Below, in pieces: positions 1 to 7,315 of a stretch of DNA of 23,426 nucleotides. This DNA comes from Pseudomonadota bacterium. GTDB taxonomy: Bacteria > Pseudomonadota > Alphaproteobacteria > Rhizobiales > Hyphomicrobiaceae. Every line of letters starts with the position of its first letter. Position 1 is the first letter of the stretch. Below the pieces are notes generated by a model, which made no database searches, was not told the DNA's origin, and saw nothing but the letters and a program-made list of their open reading frames with translations. The stretch spans positions 1-23,426 of the forward strand of contig JAEWIJ010000241.1 of the NCBI GenBank assembly GCA_023387235.1, read 5' to 3'. The position numbers and the translations under genes are program-made.

Positions 1-987
1 TACGGCCGTCGCTTCGGCGTGAAGCTGAACCCGAGCACGCAGGTCGTCGCCACCCTCGGCTCGAAGGAAGGCTTCGCCAACATGGCGCAGGCCATCACCG
101 CGCCCGGCGACGTCGTGATCGTGCCGAACCCGAGTTACCCGATCCATGCCTTCGGCTTCCTCATGGCCGGCGGCGTCATCCGCTCGGTGCCGGCGGAGCC
201 GACGCCCGCCTTCTTCCCCGCGCTCGAGCGGGCCGTGAAGCACTCGATCCCGAAGCCGCTCGCCCTCGTCGTCTGCTATCCGGCGAACCCGACGGCGCAC
301 GTCGCGAGTCTAGATTTCTATCGCGAGCTCGTTCAGTTCGCGAAGCAGCACGAGCTGATCCTGCTCTCCGACCTCGCCTATGCCGAGGTCTATTTCGACG
401 ATGCGAACCCGCCGCCCTCGCTTCTGCAGGTGCCGGGCGCCATCGACGTCGCCGTCGAGTTCACCTCCATGTCGAAGACCTATTCCATGGCCGGCTGGCG
501 CATGGGCTTCGCGGTCGGCAACGAGCGCCTGCTCGCGGCGCTGGCCCGCGTGAAGAGCTATCTCGACTATGGTGCTTACACGCCGATCCAGGTGGCGGCG
601 GCCGCGGCCCTCAACGGCCCCGAGGACTGCATCCACGAGATGCGCGCAACCTACAAGCGCCGCCGCGATGTGCTGGTCGAGAGCTTCGCCAATGCCGGCT
701 GGAGCTTCGAGCCGCCGGCCGCCTCCATGTTCGCCTGGGTACCCATCCCCGAGGCCTTCAAGGAGGTCGGCAGTCTCGAGTTCTCGAAGCTCCTGGTCGA
801 GAAGGCCGAGGTCGCTGTCGCGCCCGGCGTCGGGTTCGGCGAGCACGGCGAGGGCTATGTCCGCATTGCCATCGTCGAGAACGAGCACCGCATTCGCCAG
901 GCCGCCCGCAATATCAAGCGCTTCCTCTCGCAGGGCGCGGCCACCATGCACAACGTTGTCCCGCTGCGCGACAAGGCCGCGGGCTGA
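1..987 (+). CDS. Class I/II aminotransferase, AlaC/DapL-like (5' truncated by window edge)
   Basis: Pyridoxal-phosphate aminotransferase of fold type I. The frame is open from base 1, so the gene starts outside the window; about 328 C-terminal residues are present against roughly 400 for the family. Visible landmarks are the PNPSYP segment, the YPANPT motif that contacts the cofactor, SDLAYAE with the Asp that pairs with the pyridine nitrogen, and the Schiff-base lysine in SMSKTYSMAGWRMGF (codon at 475-477). Near the C-terminus the VRIA arginine matches the substrate-carboxylate arginine of the family. The SKTYSMAGWR context resembles E. coli AlaC (glutamate-pyruvate aminotransferase) and proteins often labelled LL-diaminopimelate aminotransferase. 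Alanine synthesis is the likelier role, because proteobacteria generally use the succinylase route to lysine. The family assignment is firm; the substrate is inferred. No partner gene follows it on this strand, only a tRNA. Confidence 0.9.
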   Translation, partial: YGRRFGVKLNPSTQVVATLGSKEGFANMAQAITAPGDVVIVPNPSYPIHAFGFLMAGGVIRSVPAEPTPAFFPALERAVKHSIPKPLALVVCYPANPTAHVASLDFYRELVQFAKQHELILLSDLAYAEVYFDDANPPPSLLQVPGAIDVAVEFTSMSKTYSMAGWRMGFAVGNERLLAALARVKSYLDYGAYTPIQVAAAAALNGPEDCIHEMRATYKRRRDVLVESFANAGWSFEPPAASMFAWVPIPEAFKEVGSLEFSKLLVEKAEVAVAPGVGFGEHGEGYVRIAIVENEHRIRQAARNIKRFLSQGAATMHNVVPLRDKAAG

Positions 988-1023
988 TCCTGCACCGGGG
1001 CCGGGTCCTCTGTCCGATAGGCA

Positions 1024-1052
1024 TTGACAGGGCGGGCCTAGGCCCCGATAAG
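1024..1052 (+). promoter_or_regulatory. Sigma70-type promoter of tRNA-Tyr
   Basis: A perfect -35 hexamer TTGACA (1024-1029) is followed after exactly 17 bases by GATAAG (1047-1052), which matches the -10 consensus at four of six positions. Transcription would begin near 1059, giving a 5' leader of about 80 bases before the mature tRNA at 1140. It lies between the aminotransferase stop and the tRNA, where no other promoter is needed. This is a sequence match only. Confidence 0.6.
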
Positions 1053-1139
1053 GCGGGCTTCCAGCACGGGACGAGCCCGGTCGGCGCCGCTCAATAAGCG
1101 GTTGGCCCCGCCGGGTTTTGCTTCGGTCGTGCTGTGCGT

Positions 1140-1224
1140 GGAGAGGTGCCCGAGTGGCTAAAGGGGACGGACTGTAAATCCGTTGGCTTCGCCTACGTTG
1201 GTTCGAATCCAACCCTCTCCACCA
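1140..1224 (+). tRNA. tRNA-Tyr (anticodon GUA)
   Basis: The gene folds as a class II tRNA with a long variable arm. The acceptor stem pairs GGAGAGG (1140-1146) with CCTCTCC (1214-1220), followed by discriminator A and an encoded CCA (1222-1224). The anticodon stem ACGGA/TCCGT (1167-1171 and 1179-1183) encloses the loop CTGTAAA, giving anticodon GTA (1174-1176), which reads tyrosine codons. The T-arm carries the standard GGTTCGAATCC. The extra arm around GGCTTCGCC is as expected for bacterial tRNA-Tyr. No repeat of the tRNA 3' end appears elsewhere in the window, so there is no sign of an integrated element here. Confidence 0.97.
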
Positions 1225-1318
1225 AAATTCCGAGAAAGAGGCTTCAGCATCCGGGCGCCCATTCCCGAGGCAGGCCAGCAGAACGTCTTGCTCGCGATTC
1301 CGCTGGCCGCCCGCAGGA

Positions 1319-2602
1319 TCACCGCACGGCAAATGGCGACTGGTATGGCCGGCCATACGCGACGCCGGCGACGACAGCGCCGGCCGGCTTGATATGGATC
1401 TTTCCCTCGCGCTTGTTGTTGCGGGTATCGACAAAGCTTACCGGCCCCTCGACGACCTCGAGCAGCGATAGGTCGCCCGGAGCGCCCACTTGCAGGGTGC
1501 CCGCCTTCGGCATCTTGTTGATGACCTTGGCCGGCGCCGTCGTCGCCATGGTGACGACCTGCTCCAGCGTGTAGCCGAGGTTCATGAATTTGCTCATGAC
1601 CCACGTGAGGTAAGGCATACCCGGAGAGTTGCCGCTGAAGACATGGATATCGGAAGAGATGACGTCGGGTCCGGCGCCACTGGCGATCGCGGCTTCCGCG
1701 ACGGTGTAGTCGAACGAGCCGCCGCCGTGCCCAACATCGAACACCACGCCGCGCTTCTTGGCTTCGACCGCCGCCGGGAGCAGCTTGCCGTCCTGCACGA
1801 TGTTGGTGAACTGGTTGGCAATGTTCGGCGCGCCGCTGTAGGCGTGCGTCAACACATCTCCCGCACGTAGCAGGTCAAGTATCTCCGACATCAGCGCCGG
1901 CGTCTCGACGCCCCCGATGTGGCACATCACCTTGCCGCCGGTGCCCGCGCGCTCGCACGCCATGATCGCGCGCTTCAGCGGCTCGAGGCCGTGCTTGGCG
2001 ATGACGTTCTCACTCATACGTACCTTGGCGCCGAGCACGAAGTCCGAGTTCTCGGCAATCGCACGCGCAGCCGAGTCGACCTGCGCGAAATCGATATTGT
2101 AAAGCTCGGGAACGGGGAAGCCGGTAAGACCGTGGTTCGCAATGTGCACGAAAGCATAAAGACGCGCGCGCGTCGCCGGAACGATGAAACGCCTGAAGGC
2201 CGCAATGTTGTTGGCGCCGGCATCGCCCGCCGAGACCAAGGTCGTCGTCGCCTGGTTTGCAACAAGCTCGTCGGCGGGAATGCCGATCGCCGAACCATAA
2301 GGAAAGACGTGCGCGTGAAGATCGATTAGTCCCGGCACCACAAGCTTGCCGGTCGCCGTGAGCGTTCGGTGCGATCGAGCGGCGGGAATGTCTTCCGCGA
2401 GCGCTTCGATGAGACCATACCGGATGCCGATGTCGCGCTTGCCGCGCAGTCCCTGGCTCGGATCGAGGACATCCGCTCCCTTGACGAGGAGGTCGAACTT
2501 GTCGTCGGGGCCCATGGCCGCGCTTACGAGACCGGAGCCGGCAGACAGCGTCGCAACCGCGCCTGCGCCCAACAGCGCAGCACGCCGGGAAATCTTGTCC
2601 AT
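1319..2602 (-). CDS. Tat-exported amidohydrolase / deacetylase family metallohydrolase
   Basis: A 427-residue amidohydrolase-superfamily enzyme. The N-terminus has a twin-arginine signal (SRRAALL at residues 5-11, then a hydrophobic stretch to about 28), predicting a folded, metal-loaded periplasmic enzyme. The metal centre is visible: HxH in DLHAH (H96, H98), the probable carbamylated lysine in GAKVRMS (K193), H228 (MCHIGG), H253 (LTHAYSG) and the catalytic Asp in SSDIH (D318). This arrangement matches the dihydroorotase-like subgroup that includes Atu3266/EF0837-type deacetylases, so hydrolysis of an N- or O-acyl bond is a reasonable guess; the substrate is unknown. The ATG at 2602 is preceded by AGGGAG at good distance. 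It appears monocistronic: the upstream minus-strand gene ends at 2723. A GGCCAGC/GCTGGCC inverted repeat (1273-1279 and 1302-1308) lies just past the stop and may end transcription. Confidence 0.88.
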   Translation of the reverse strand: MDKISRRAALLGAGAVATLSAGSGLVSAAMGPDDKFDLLVKGADVLDPSQGLRGKRDIGIRYGLIEALAEDIPAARSHRTLTATGKLVVPGLIDLHAHVFPYGSAIGIPADELVANQATTTLVSAGDAGANNIAAFRRFIVPATRARLYAFVHIANHGLTGFPVPELYNIDFAQVDSAARAIAENSDFVLGAKVRMSENVIAKHGLEPLKRAIMACERAGTGGKVMCHIGGVETPALMSEILDLLRAGDVLTHAYSGAPNIANQFTNIVQDGKLLPAAVEAKKRGVVFDVGHGGGSFDYTVAEAAIASGAGPDVISSDIHVFSGNSPGMPYLTWVMSKFMNLGYTLEQVVTMATTAPAKVINKMPKAGTLQVGAPGDLSLLEVVEGPVSFVDTRNNKREGKIHIKPAGAVVAGVAYGRPYQSPFAVR

Positions 2603-2722
2603 GGCGTCAACTCCCTGATAGCCGTCGGTTCAATCCGACTTGGCAAGGGACATGCTGCGCCTCAATCTCATCGACAGCAAGGCGATCGTCCGCGACGAGC
2701 AGCCGAGTGGAATTCCTGTCCG

Positions 2723-3055
2723 CTACTTGAACCACGCGGCCGGCAAGACTGAAATGACGAGGCCGATCGCCAGGCCGCCTGCCGCGCCAGCCACCGTCCC
2801 CCACAACAGCGACGTGCCGGCAACGTCGAGGGCGTCGAACCACGTCGCCGTCTCCGCATTCACGTACTGCGCTACGAGCGCGAGAAGTGGGCCGACCAGG
2901 GTCGCGCTTATCAGGCCGACACCCGCGCCGATGTAAGCAGCAGCCAGTATCGCCGGGAGCCGCCGGCCGCCCTCGATCGCGAACACGCGACCGGCAATCA
3001 TGCCCAACACGACGGCGAGAGCCGCAACTGCCGAATAGATCGATATTGCCGACAT
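2723..3055 (-). CDS. Small hydrophobic membrane protein, unknown function
   Basis: 110 residues, not recognised as a named family. The sequence is rich in Ala, Gly, Val and Ile. It has hydrophobic segments near residues 4-26, 33-63 (probably two helices) and 82-106, with a short polar stretch around NAETATWFD, so a three- or four-helix inner-membrane protein is likely. The ATG at 3055 has only a weak upstream GGACAGG. It sits upstream of, and in the same direction as, the amidohydrolase with a 120-base gap, so co-transcription is possible but unproven. The coherent transmembrane pattern argues for a real gene rather than a chance reading frame. Confidence 0.6.
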   Translation of the reverse strand: MSAISIYSAVAALAVVLGMIAGRVFAIEGGRRLPAILAAAYIGAGVGLISATLVGPLLALVAQYVNAETATWFDALDVAGTSLLWGTVAGAAGGLAIGLVISVLPAAWFK

Positions 3056-3125
3056 TGGCGTCTACGCACCTGTCCCTTATGCCGAGCCCTTTTTGGCGCA
3101 CGGGTCGATTCTTGCGGCGTTCATT

Positions 3126-3150
3126 GGAACGATGCGAGCTTCGTCACGTT
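3126..3150 (+). promoter_or_regulatory. Candidate EcfG (general stress response) promoter
   Basis: GGAAC (3126-3130), a 16-base spacer and CGTT (3147-3150) match the alphaproteobacterial EcfG consensus GGAAC-N16/17-CGTT. A start about 6-8 bases downstream would fall at 3156-3158, immediately before the ATG at 3159, implying a leaderless or nearly leaderless mRNA for the downstream hypothetical gene. A single short motif can arise by chance. Confidence 0.4.
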
Positions 3151-3158
3151 GCAGGCCC

Positions 3159-3452
3159 ATGAACCGCAGCGCCCCTCCCGTTCTGTCCTCTGGCGACGAC
3201 GACGCGAGTGCTGCGTATTTGTTCTACTGCAAGCAGGACCCCACAATCCATGCCGTGTCGCGGGATCCCACGGGCGCCAACATCCCGACGGGGAAGGCGC
3301 CGCAGGGATGGGCATTGCATGGAAGTATCGCCCTCGGCGTTCGCGAGGCCATGCCCGTGCATGTCGCACCCGAGCCGGTGCTGAGAGGCATCGAGGCGAG
3401 CGGCTTCTTCATTTGGAAGGACCGCTCCAATCCCATGGGCACGTCGCAGTAA
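3159..3452 (+). CDS. Small soluble hypothetical protein
   Basis: 97 residues from the ATG at 3159. Not assigned to a named family. It has no membrane segment and a protein-like composition: SAAYLFYCKQDP, then GANIPTGKAPQGWALHGSIALGVREAMPVHVAPEPVLRGI and a FFIWKD near the end. The repeated hydrophobic/charged alternation looks like a compact alpha/beta fold. An alternative ATG at 3132 lies inside the GGAAC-N16-CGTT promoter-like motif, which is why the later start is preferred; neither start has a good ribosome site. It is divergent from the membrane protein at 2723-3055 and convergent with the small membrane gene at 3694-3882. Stress-regulated expression is an inference from the promoter motif only. 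Confidence 0.55.
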   Translation: MNRSAPPVLSSGDDDASAAYLFYCKQDPTIHAVSRDPTGANIPTGKAPQGWALHGSIALGVREAMPVHVAPEPVLRGIEASGFFIWKDRSNPMGTSQ

Positions 3453-3595
3453 GCCCAGCAGGTTCGCGGAATACCGGCGAAGAACTTTGATGGAACGCGC
3501 GCTCTATTCCTGAGCATCGTAAACGGTGAATGGAACCCGTTTCCGAGCCACGCGTTCAGATTTCGCCGTCACTGACCGGGTGCACGGCGCCACAG

Positions 3596-3642
3596 CCCGG
3601 CGAGCGCTTCCCTCCCTCCCCCCAAATAGAGTGCTCGCCGGG
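3596..3642. terminator. Strong hairpin between convergent small genes
   Basis: CCCGGCGAGC (3596-3605) pairs perfectly with GCTCGCCGGG (3633-3642), and two more pairs (one G-U) extend it inward, giving a 12-bp stem around a 23-base loop. The loop is pyrimidine-rich on plus and G-rich on minus. There is no T-run on either side, so it is not a textbook intrinsic terminator. Its position between genes converging from 3452 and 3694 suggests a bidirectional 3'-end element. Confidence 0.45.
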
Positions 3643-3693
3643 ACCGTCAGGCTCTTTGGCGAGGGGGCAAGGAAGCTATCCCAAAAGGGCGGC

Positions 3694-3882
3694 TCAGAAC
3701 TCGCGCGTCGTCGGCGTCGTGCGCCGGATGACCTTGGCCGCCAGCAGCGCTATGCCCAGGCCGACGACCACCAGCCCGAGGGCTGTTTCCCACATCCGCC
3801 CATCGGCCGCACCGTGCGCTACCATCAGTCCCCCGACCAGAACCAGACCGAGGCCCGCAGCCTTCATCCTCAGGAGTGTCAT
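3694..3882 (-). CDS. Small two-helix membrane protein, unknown function
   Basis: 62 residues with two clear hydrophobic helices (about 8-23 and 34-50) separated by the polar HGAADGRMWET turn, and a basic tail (KVIRR). The ATG at 3882 is preceded by GGAGA at about seven bases, a good ribosome site for a gene this short. No named family is recognised. The helix-turn-helix membrane hairpin and basic cytoplasmic tail are typical of small inner-membrane proteins. The gene stands alone, with the large hairpin at 3596-3642 downstream of it. Longer overlapping frames on the plus strand here have arginine- and serine-rich, non-protein-like translations. Confidence 0.5.
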   Translation of the reverse strand: MTLLRMKAAGLGLVLVGGLMVAHGAADGRMWETALGLVVVGLGIALLAAKVIRRTTPTTREF

Positions 3883-4174
3883 CGTCGTCTCCGGCCTCCG
3901 CTCCGCGTTTGCCCACTATTCGGCCGCTGCCGACACGGAACAATCCGGGATTACCCTCGGGAAAGTACCCACGAATGCTCAAGTTCGCCCCAAATCGTCG
4001 GACAAGATGCCGGCGCTCGAGCAAAACAGTCCGGCGAACCGCCCCCGCCACACCGTGCAGGCGGAGACACCGTGCATTTTAGACCATCTGATGTGCACGT
4101 TTGAGCGTGGATCGGCCGGCTGGCTTGCGAAATGATCGCAGCCTAGAACACATCAAAACACGAGCACCCCAGGG
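3883..4174 (+). other. Upstream region of the catabolic block, with short repeats
   Basis: 292 bases with no convincing gene. It holds a 10-bp direct repeat ACACCGTGCA (4050-4059 and 4067-4076), whose second copy also forms an inverted repeat CGTGCA (4071-4076) with TGCACG (4094-4099). These lie 75-125 bases before the Rieske gene, where an operator would be expected. No good -35/-10 pair was found. Confidence 0.35.
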
Positions 4175-4537
4175 ATGAAACGAGAGGAGGCGCACGTCGG
4201 CGCGCTGACCAGCTTTGATGTCGGCGTTCTGCGCATCGTGCAAATCGGCCGGCACCAGGTCGGCATCCTTCGCAGCCAAGATGACACCGTCCAGGCCGTG
4301 CTGAACGTCTGCCCGCACAAGGGTGCGCCCGTGTGCAAGGGCACGATCGGCGGCACCATGCTGCCGAGCGCTCCCGGCGAGCTCATCTATGCCAATGACG
4401 GCAAGGTGCTGAAGTGCCCCTGGCACGGCTATGAATTCGACATCGAGACGGGCGCGAGCCTGTTCGGCATCACGCGAGGAAAACTGCGCAAATTTCCCAC
4501 CGAGGTTCGCGGCGGCGAAGTCTACGTGAGAATCTAG
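4175..4537 (+). CDS. Rieske [2Fe-2S] ferredoxin-like protein
   Basis: A 120-residue stand-alone Rieske domain. Cluster ligands are C46 and H48 in CPHKGAPVC and C81 and H84 in CPWHGYEFD. The 32-residue stretch between the two boxes is about twice that of typical Rieske ferredoxins and carries a GTIGGTMLPSAPGE segment. It should be a cytoplasmic one-electron carrier; no signal peptide or membrane segment is present. No oxygenase large subunit or reductase is encoded nearby, so its partner is unknown. The neighbour 41 bases downstream is an ACMSD-like amidohydrolase, suggesting the pair act together. AGGG abuts the ATG, an unusually close ribosome site, so the exact start is less sure than the family. 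Confidence 0.88.
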   Translation: MKREEAHVGALTSFDVGVLRIVQIGRHQVGILRSQDDTVQAVLNVCPHKGAPVCKGTIGGTMLPSAPGELIYANDGKVLKCPWHGYEFDIETGASLFGITRGKLRKFPTEVRGGEVYVRI

Positions 4538-4578
4538 CCGCAACCGGATCGCAACTCGAGAGACAAAGGAGCCGGAAA

Positions 4579-5706
4579 ATGAGCTCTGACACGCTGACGG
4601 CGGAACGCTCATCCTCTCCCCAGAGCGATCGCCTGGGGATCATCGACTGCGACATCCACCCGATCGTGAAGGGTGGCATGAAATCGCTCTACCCCTACAT
4701 GCCGCTCTCCTGGCAGAAGCGCCTCAAGCAGAAGGCGGCCGAAGTCGTCACCGTGGCGCCGCTGACGCTGCGCTTCGAGCATCCGAACGGCTCCGCCCTC
4801 AGAGGTGACGCCAAGACGCCCGACGGCGGACCCGGCGGCTCGGACCCGGCCTATATCAAGTCGGATTTTCTCGATCCAAACGGCGTCGAGATCGGCGTCC
4901 TCAACTGCCTGCAGCCGGGCGCCATGGCGGCCGCCCTCGCCGGCCCCGACGAGAGCGCCGTGCTCTGCTCGGCCTTTAACGACTTCTTCCTCGACAACTG
5001 GAAGCTGACCGGCAACGGCCCGCTGCGCCTCGCCATCTCCGTGCCCGTCCAGAACCCGGAGGCGGGCGCCGCCGAGATCCGCCGGCTCGCCTCCAATCCG
5101 GCCGTCGCCGCAGTCTCGCTTCCCATGCTCAACATCCGCATGGGCAACCGCCACTACGATCCGATCTACGCCGAGGCCCATCGCCACGGCCTCCCCATCA
5201 TGAACCATCTGACCGGCGCCGACAGCGTTTACTATGGCGCCCCGCACACCGCCGTCGGCTGGCCCGAGAGCTACATCGAGCGCTACGTCTCGCTCTCCCA
5301 GATCGGCGAGGCGAGCCTCACAAGCCTCGTCTTCAACGGTACGTTCGAGAAGTTCCCCGGCCTGCGCTTCCTCTTCGTGGAATACGGCTTCGCCTGGATC
5401 CTTCCGCTGCTCTGGCGCATGGACCGCACGTGGCGGAGCCTCCGCCACGAGACGCCGTGGGTAAAGAAATCCCCGATAGACTACATCCATGAGAATGTAC
5501 GTCTCTCGACGCAGCCTCTCGACGAGCCCGTGAAGTCCGATGACCTGCACACGTTAATCAAGCTGTTCGGCTACGACCTGCTCATGTTCAGCTCGGACTA
5601 TCCCCACTGGGACAACGACATGCCCGAGCAGAGCCTCGGCTTCCTGCCGGAGGAGGCGCGCCGCATGATCTTCCGGGAGAACGCCCTCAAGGTCCTGCGC
5701 CTCTAG
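4579..5706 (+). CDS. ACMSD-like amidohydrolase (amidohydrolase 2 family)
   Basis: A 375-residue metal-dependent hydrolase or decarboxylase of the ACMSD-related amidohydrolase family. Visible motifs are CDIHP (D25, H27) at the first strand, H210 in IMNHLTG, E268 in FVEYGFAW and the conserved FSSDYPHWD near the C-terminus (D340, H343). Family members decarboxylate or hydrolyse aromatic or ring-cleavage acids, and this one may act on the product of an oxygenase served by the Rieske protein just upstream. The substrate is not readable from sequence. The ATG at 4579 has an excellent AAGGAG ribosome site. It is followed after 49 bases by the TRAP binding-protein gene, so a common transcript is likely. 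No export signal is seen, so it is cytoplasmic. Confidence 0.88.
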   Translation: MSSDTLTAERSSSPQSDRLGIIDCDIHPIVKGGMKSLYPYMPLSWQKRLKQKAAEVVTVAPLTLRFEHPNGSALRGDAKTPDGGPGGSDPAYIKSDFLDPNGVEIGVLNCLQPGAMAAALAGPDESAVLCSAFNDFFLDNWKLTGNGPLRLAISVPVQNPEAGAAEIRRLASNPAVAAVSLPMLNIRMGNRHYDPIYAEAHRHGLPIMNHLTGADSVYYGAPHTAVGWPESYIERYVSLSQIGEASLTSLVFNGTFEKFPGLRFLFVEYGFAWILPLLWRMDRTWRSLRHETPWVKKSPIDYIHENVRLSTQPLDEPVKSDDLHTLIKLFGYDLLMFSSDYPHWDNDMPEQSLGFLPEEARRMIFRENALKVLRL

Positions 5707-5755
5707 GCGCGACGAAAGCCGAACCCAACGATAAACTCATACGATGGAGGAAACG

Positions 5756-6754
5756 ATGAAGATTGCCCAGTGGGCCGCAGCGCTCGCCATGACCTGCGGA
5801 CTGTCGATCGGGACTGCGCACGCGCAGGCCAAGATCGAAATCATCATGACCAACGAGGTCGCGGCGACGCACTGGAAGACGACGGAGATGAACCAGTACG
5901 CCGAGATGCTGGCCAAGAATTCGAACGGACGCATCACGGCAAAGGTTTTTCCCTCGTCCCAGCTCTATAACGATCGCGACGCTGTCGGCGCACTCGGCAC
6001 GGGCGCCGTGCACATCGTCTGGCCCGCGAGCGTCAATCTCGAGGCGATCGACCAGCGCGTCGGCATGCTCATCCTGCCCTTCGTCATGAGCGACGAGCAG
6101 ATGATGAAGCCCGGCTTCGCCAAGGACCTGACGAAGCTCGTCTCGTCGTTCACCGAGCCGAAGAACATTGAGGTTCTGGCGCTGTTGCGGACGACCGATC
6201 TCTTCTTCCTGTTCAAGGACCGCCCCATCCGCAAGATCGCCGACCTCAAGGGCCAGAAGGTGCGTGTTACCGGCGGACGCATTCAGTCGGACATCATCCG
6301 CGCCTATGGCGGCAGCCCCATCTCGATCGCCGCGAGCGAAATGAGCATGGCGCTCGCGACGGGTGCCATCGACGGCATCGTCACCTCGGGCTCCGCCTGG
6401 GCCCGCATTGTCGGCATCACTGCCAAGCAGGGGAGCCTCGTTCCGGGACTTGGCCTTCTCACCTACGCGGTCGCCGTCGACAAGAAGTGGCTCGACGGCC
6501 TCGCGCCCGAGGATCAGAAGATCATTCGCGACACCATGTCGGAATTCGCGGCGACGCAGTGGGCGCAGGCCATCAAGAAGGACCGCGAGGAGATCGACGT
6601 CATGACGAAGCAGGGCGGCACGTTCTGGGCCGCGAATGCCGAGGAGGCCGCACCCTTCCGCAAGGCCGTGGAAAGCGTCGTCAAGGGCTTCGAAACCCGC
6701 TATCCGGACGCGATGAAAGCCTACAGCGAGATCGCCAAGCGTCATGGCGGCTGA
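5756..6754 (+). CDS. TRAP transporter periplasmic solute-binding protein (DctP family)
   Basis: A 332-residue binding protein that captures an organic acid in the periplasm and delivers it to the DctQM membrane pair downstream. A Sec signal peptide is clear (basic MKIAQ, hydrophobic core, AHA-Q cleavage near residue 23). The DctP hallmark LKGQKVRV contains R170, equivalent to the carboxylate-binding arginine of this family, and EMSMALATGAIDG is the usual hinge segment. The ATG at 5744 overlaps the GGAGGA ribosome site of the ATG at 5756; the latter start gives a proper signal peptide and is chosen. The substrate is probably a carboxylate. The gene overlaps the DctQ gene by 11 bases, implying translational coupling. 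Confidence 0.93.
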   Translation: MKIAQWAAALAMTCGLSIGTAHAQAKIEIIMTNEVAATHWKTTEMNQYAEMLAKNSNGRITAKVFPSSQLYNDRDAVGALGTGAVHIVWPASVNLEAIDQRVGMLILPFVMSDEQMMKPGFAKDLTKLVSSFTEPKNIEVLALLRTTDLFFLFKDRPIRKIADLKGQKVRVTGGRIQSDIIRAYGGSPISIAASEMSMALATGAIDGIVTSGSAWARIVGITAKQGSLVPGLGLLTYAVAVDKKWLDGLAPEDQKIIRDTMSEFAATQWAQAIKKDREEIDVMTKQGGTFWAANAEEAAPFRKAVESVVKGFETRYPDAMKAYSEIAKRHGG

Positions 6755-7310
6755 TCCTACCGAGGGGGCGGCGCTACCATCGTCGCCGCCCCCAGCCAGC
6801 CGAGTCTTCCAGGCCTGGGAATGGTTCGAGGACAACATCGTCCTCAACATCGGCGTACTATGCTTCGTCGTCGCGGCGAGCCTGATGCTGTTCGAGGCGG
6901 CCTCCCGCATTGCGCTCAATGAAAGTTATCATTGGGTCGAGGAGCTGGTGCGCTACGGCGTCGTCTGGGCGTTCTTCCTGTGCCTCGCGCTCTCGGCGCG
7001 TCACGGCTACCATATCCGCGCCGATTTCGTGCACCGCAGGCTGCCCCCGCGCATCCAGCATCTCTGTGACGTGATCTCCGCCATCTGCGGCGTGCTGTTC
7101 GCGGGCTTCCTCTGCTACGCGGGCACTCTCCAAACCATGCAGCTCTATCGCAACGGCCTCTTGTCGGAATCGGCCATGGATCTCGAGATGTGGCGGGTTC
7201 AGATCATGCTGCCGATCGGCGCTGCCATGCTGCTGATCTTCTATCTCGGCGCGCTCTGGCGCGGCCTCACCCGGCGAACCGTGTTCGCGGAAACGATCGA
7301 GACCGAATAG
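6744..7310 (+). CDS. TRAP transporter small permease (DctQ family)
   Basis: A 188-residue membrane protein with four hydrophobic helices (about 30-52, 66-84, 104-126, 150-172). It carries the conserved WVEELVRYGVVWAFFLCLALSAR region of DctQ proteins, including the E-E-L-x-R pattern around residues 70-73. It scaffolds the large subunit and the binding protein in Na+-driven uptake. The start at 6744 lies inside the end of the DctP gene, in a different frame. The extended N-terminal Ala/Pro/Ser-rich stretch (about 20 residues) before the first helix is longer than strictly needed but has no better start after it. The DctM gene begins five bases after the stop. Confidence 0.9.
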   Translation: MAADPTEGAALPSSPPPASRVFQAWEWFEDNIVLNIGVLCFVVAASLMLFEAASRIALNESYHWVEELVRYGVVWAFFLCLALSARHGYHIRADFVHRRLPPRIQHLCDVISAICGVLFAGFLCYAGTLQTMQLYRNGLLSESAMDLEMWRVQIMLPIGAAMLLIFYLGALWRGLTRRTVFAETIETE

Positions 7311-7315
7311 CGCCG

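Noticed and set aside
1140..1224. tRNA-Tyr as an integration site of a genomic island
   Set aside because: No second copy of the tRNA 3' end, no integrase and no change in gene style was found downstream.
310..1434. 374-residue minus-strand open frame
   Set aside because: It runs antisense through the aminotransferase and the tRNA-Tyr gene, which excludes a coding role.
3526..4135. Two overlapping plus-strand frames of about 190-200 residues
   Set aside because: Pro/Arg/Ser-rich translations in two frames at once, covering a hairpin and an opposite-strand gene with a good ribosome site.
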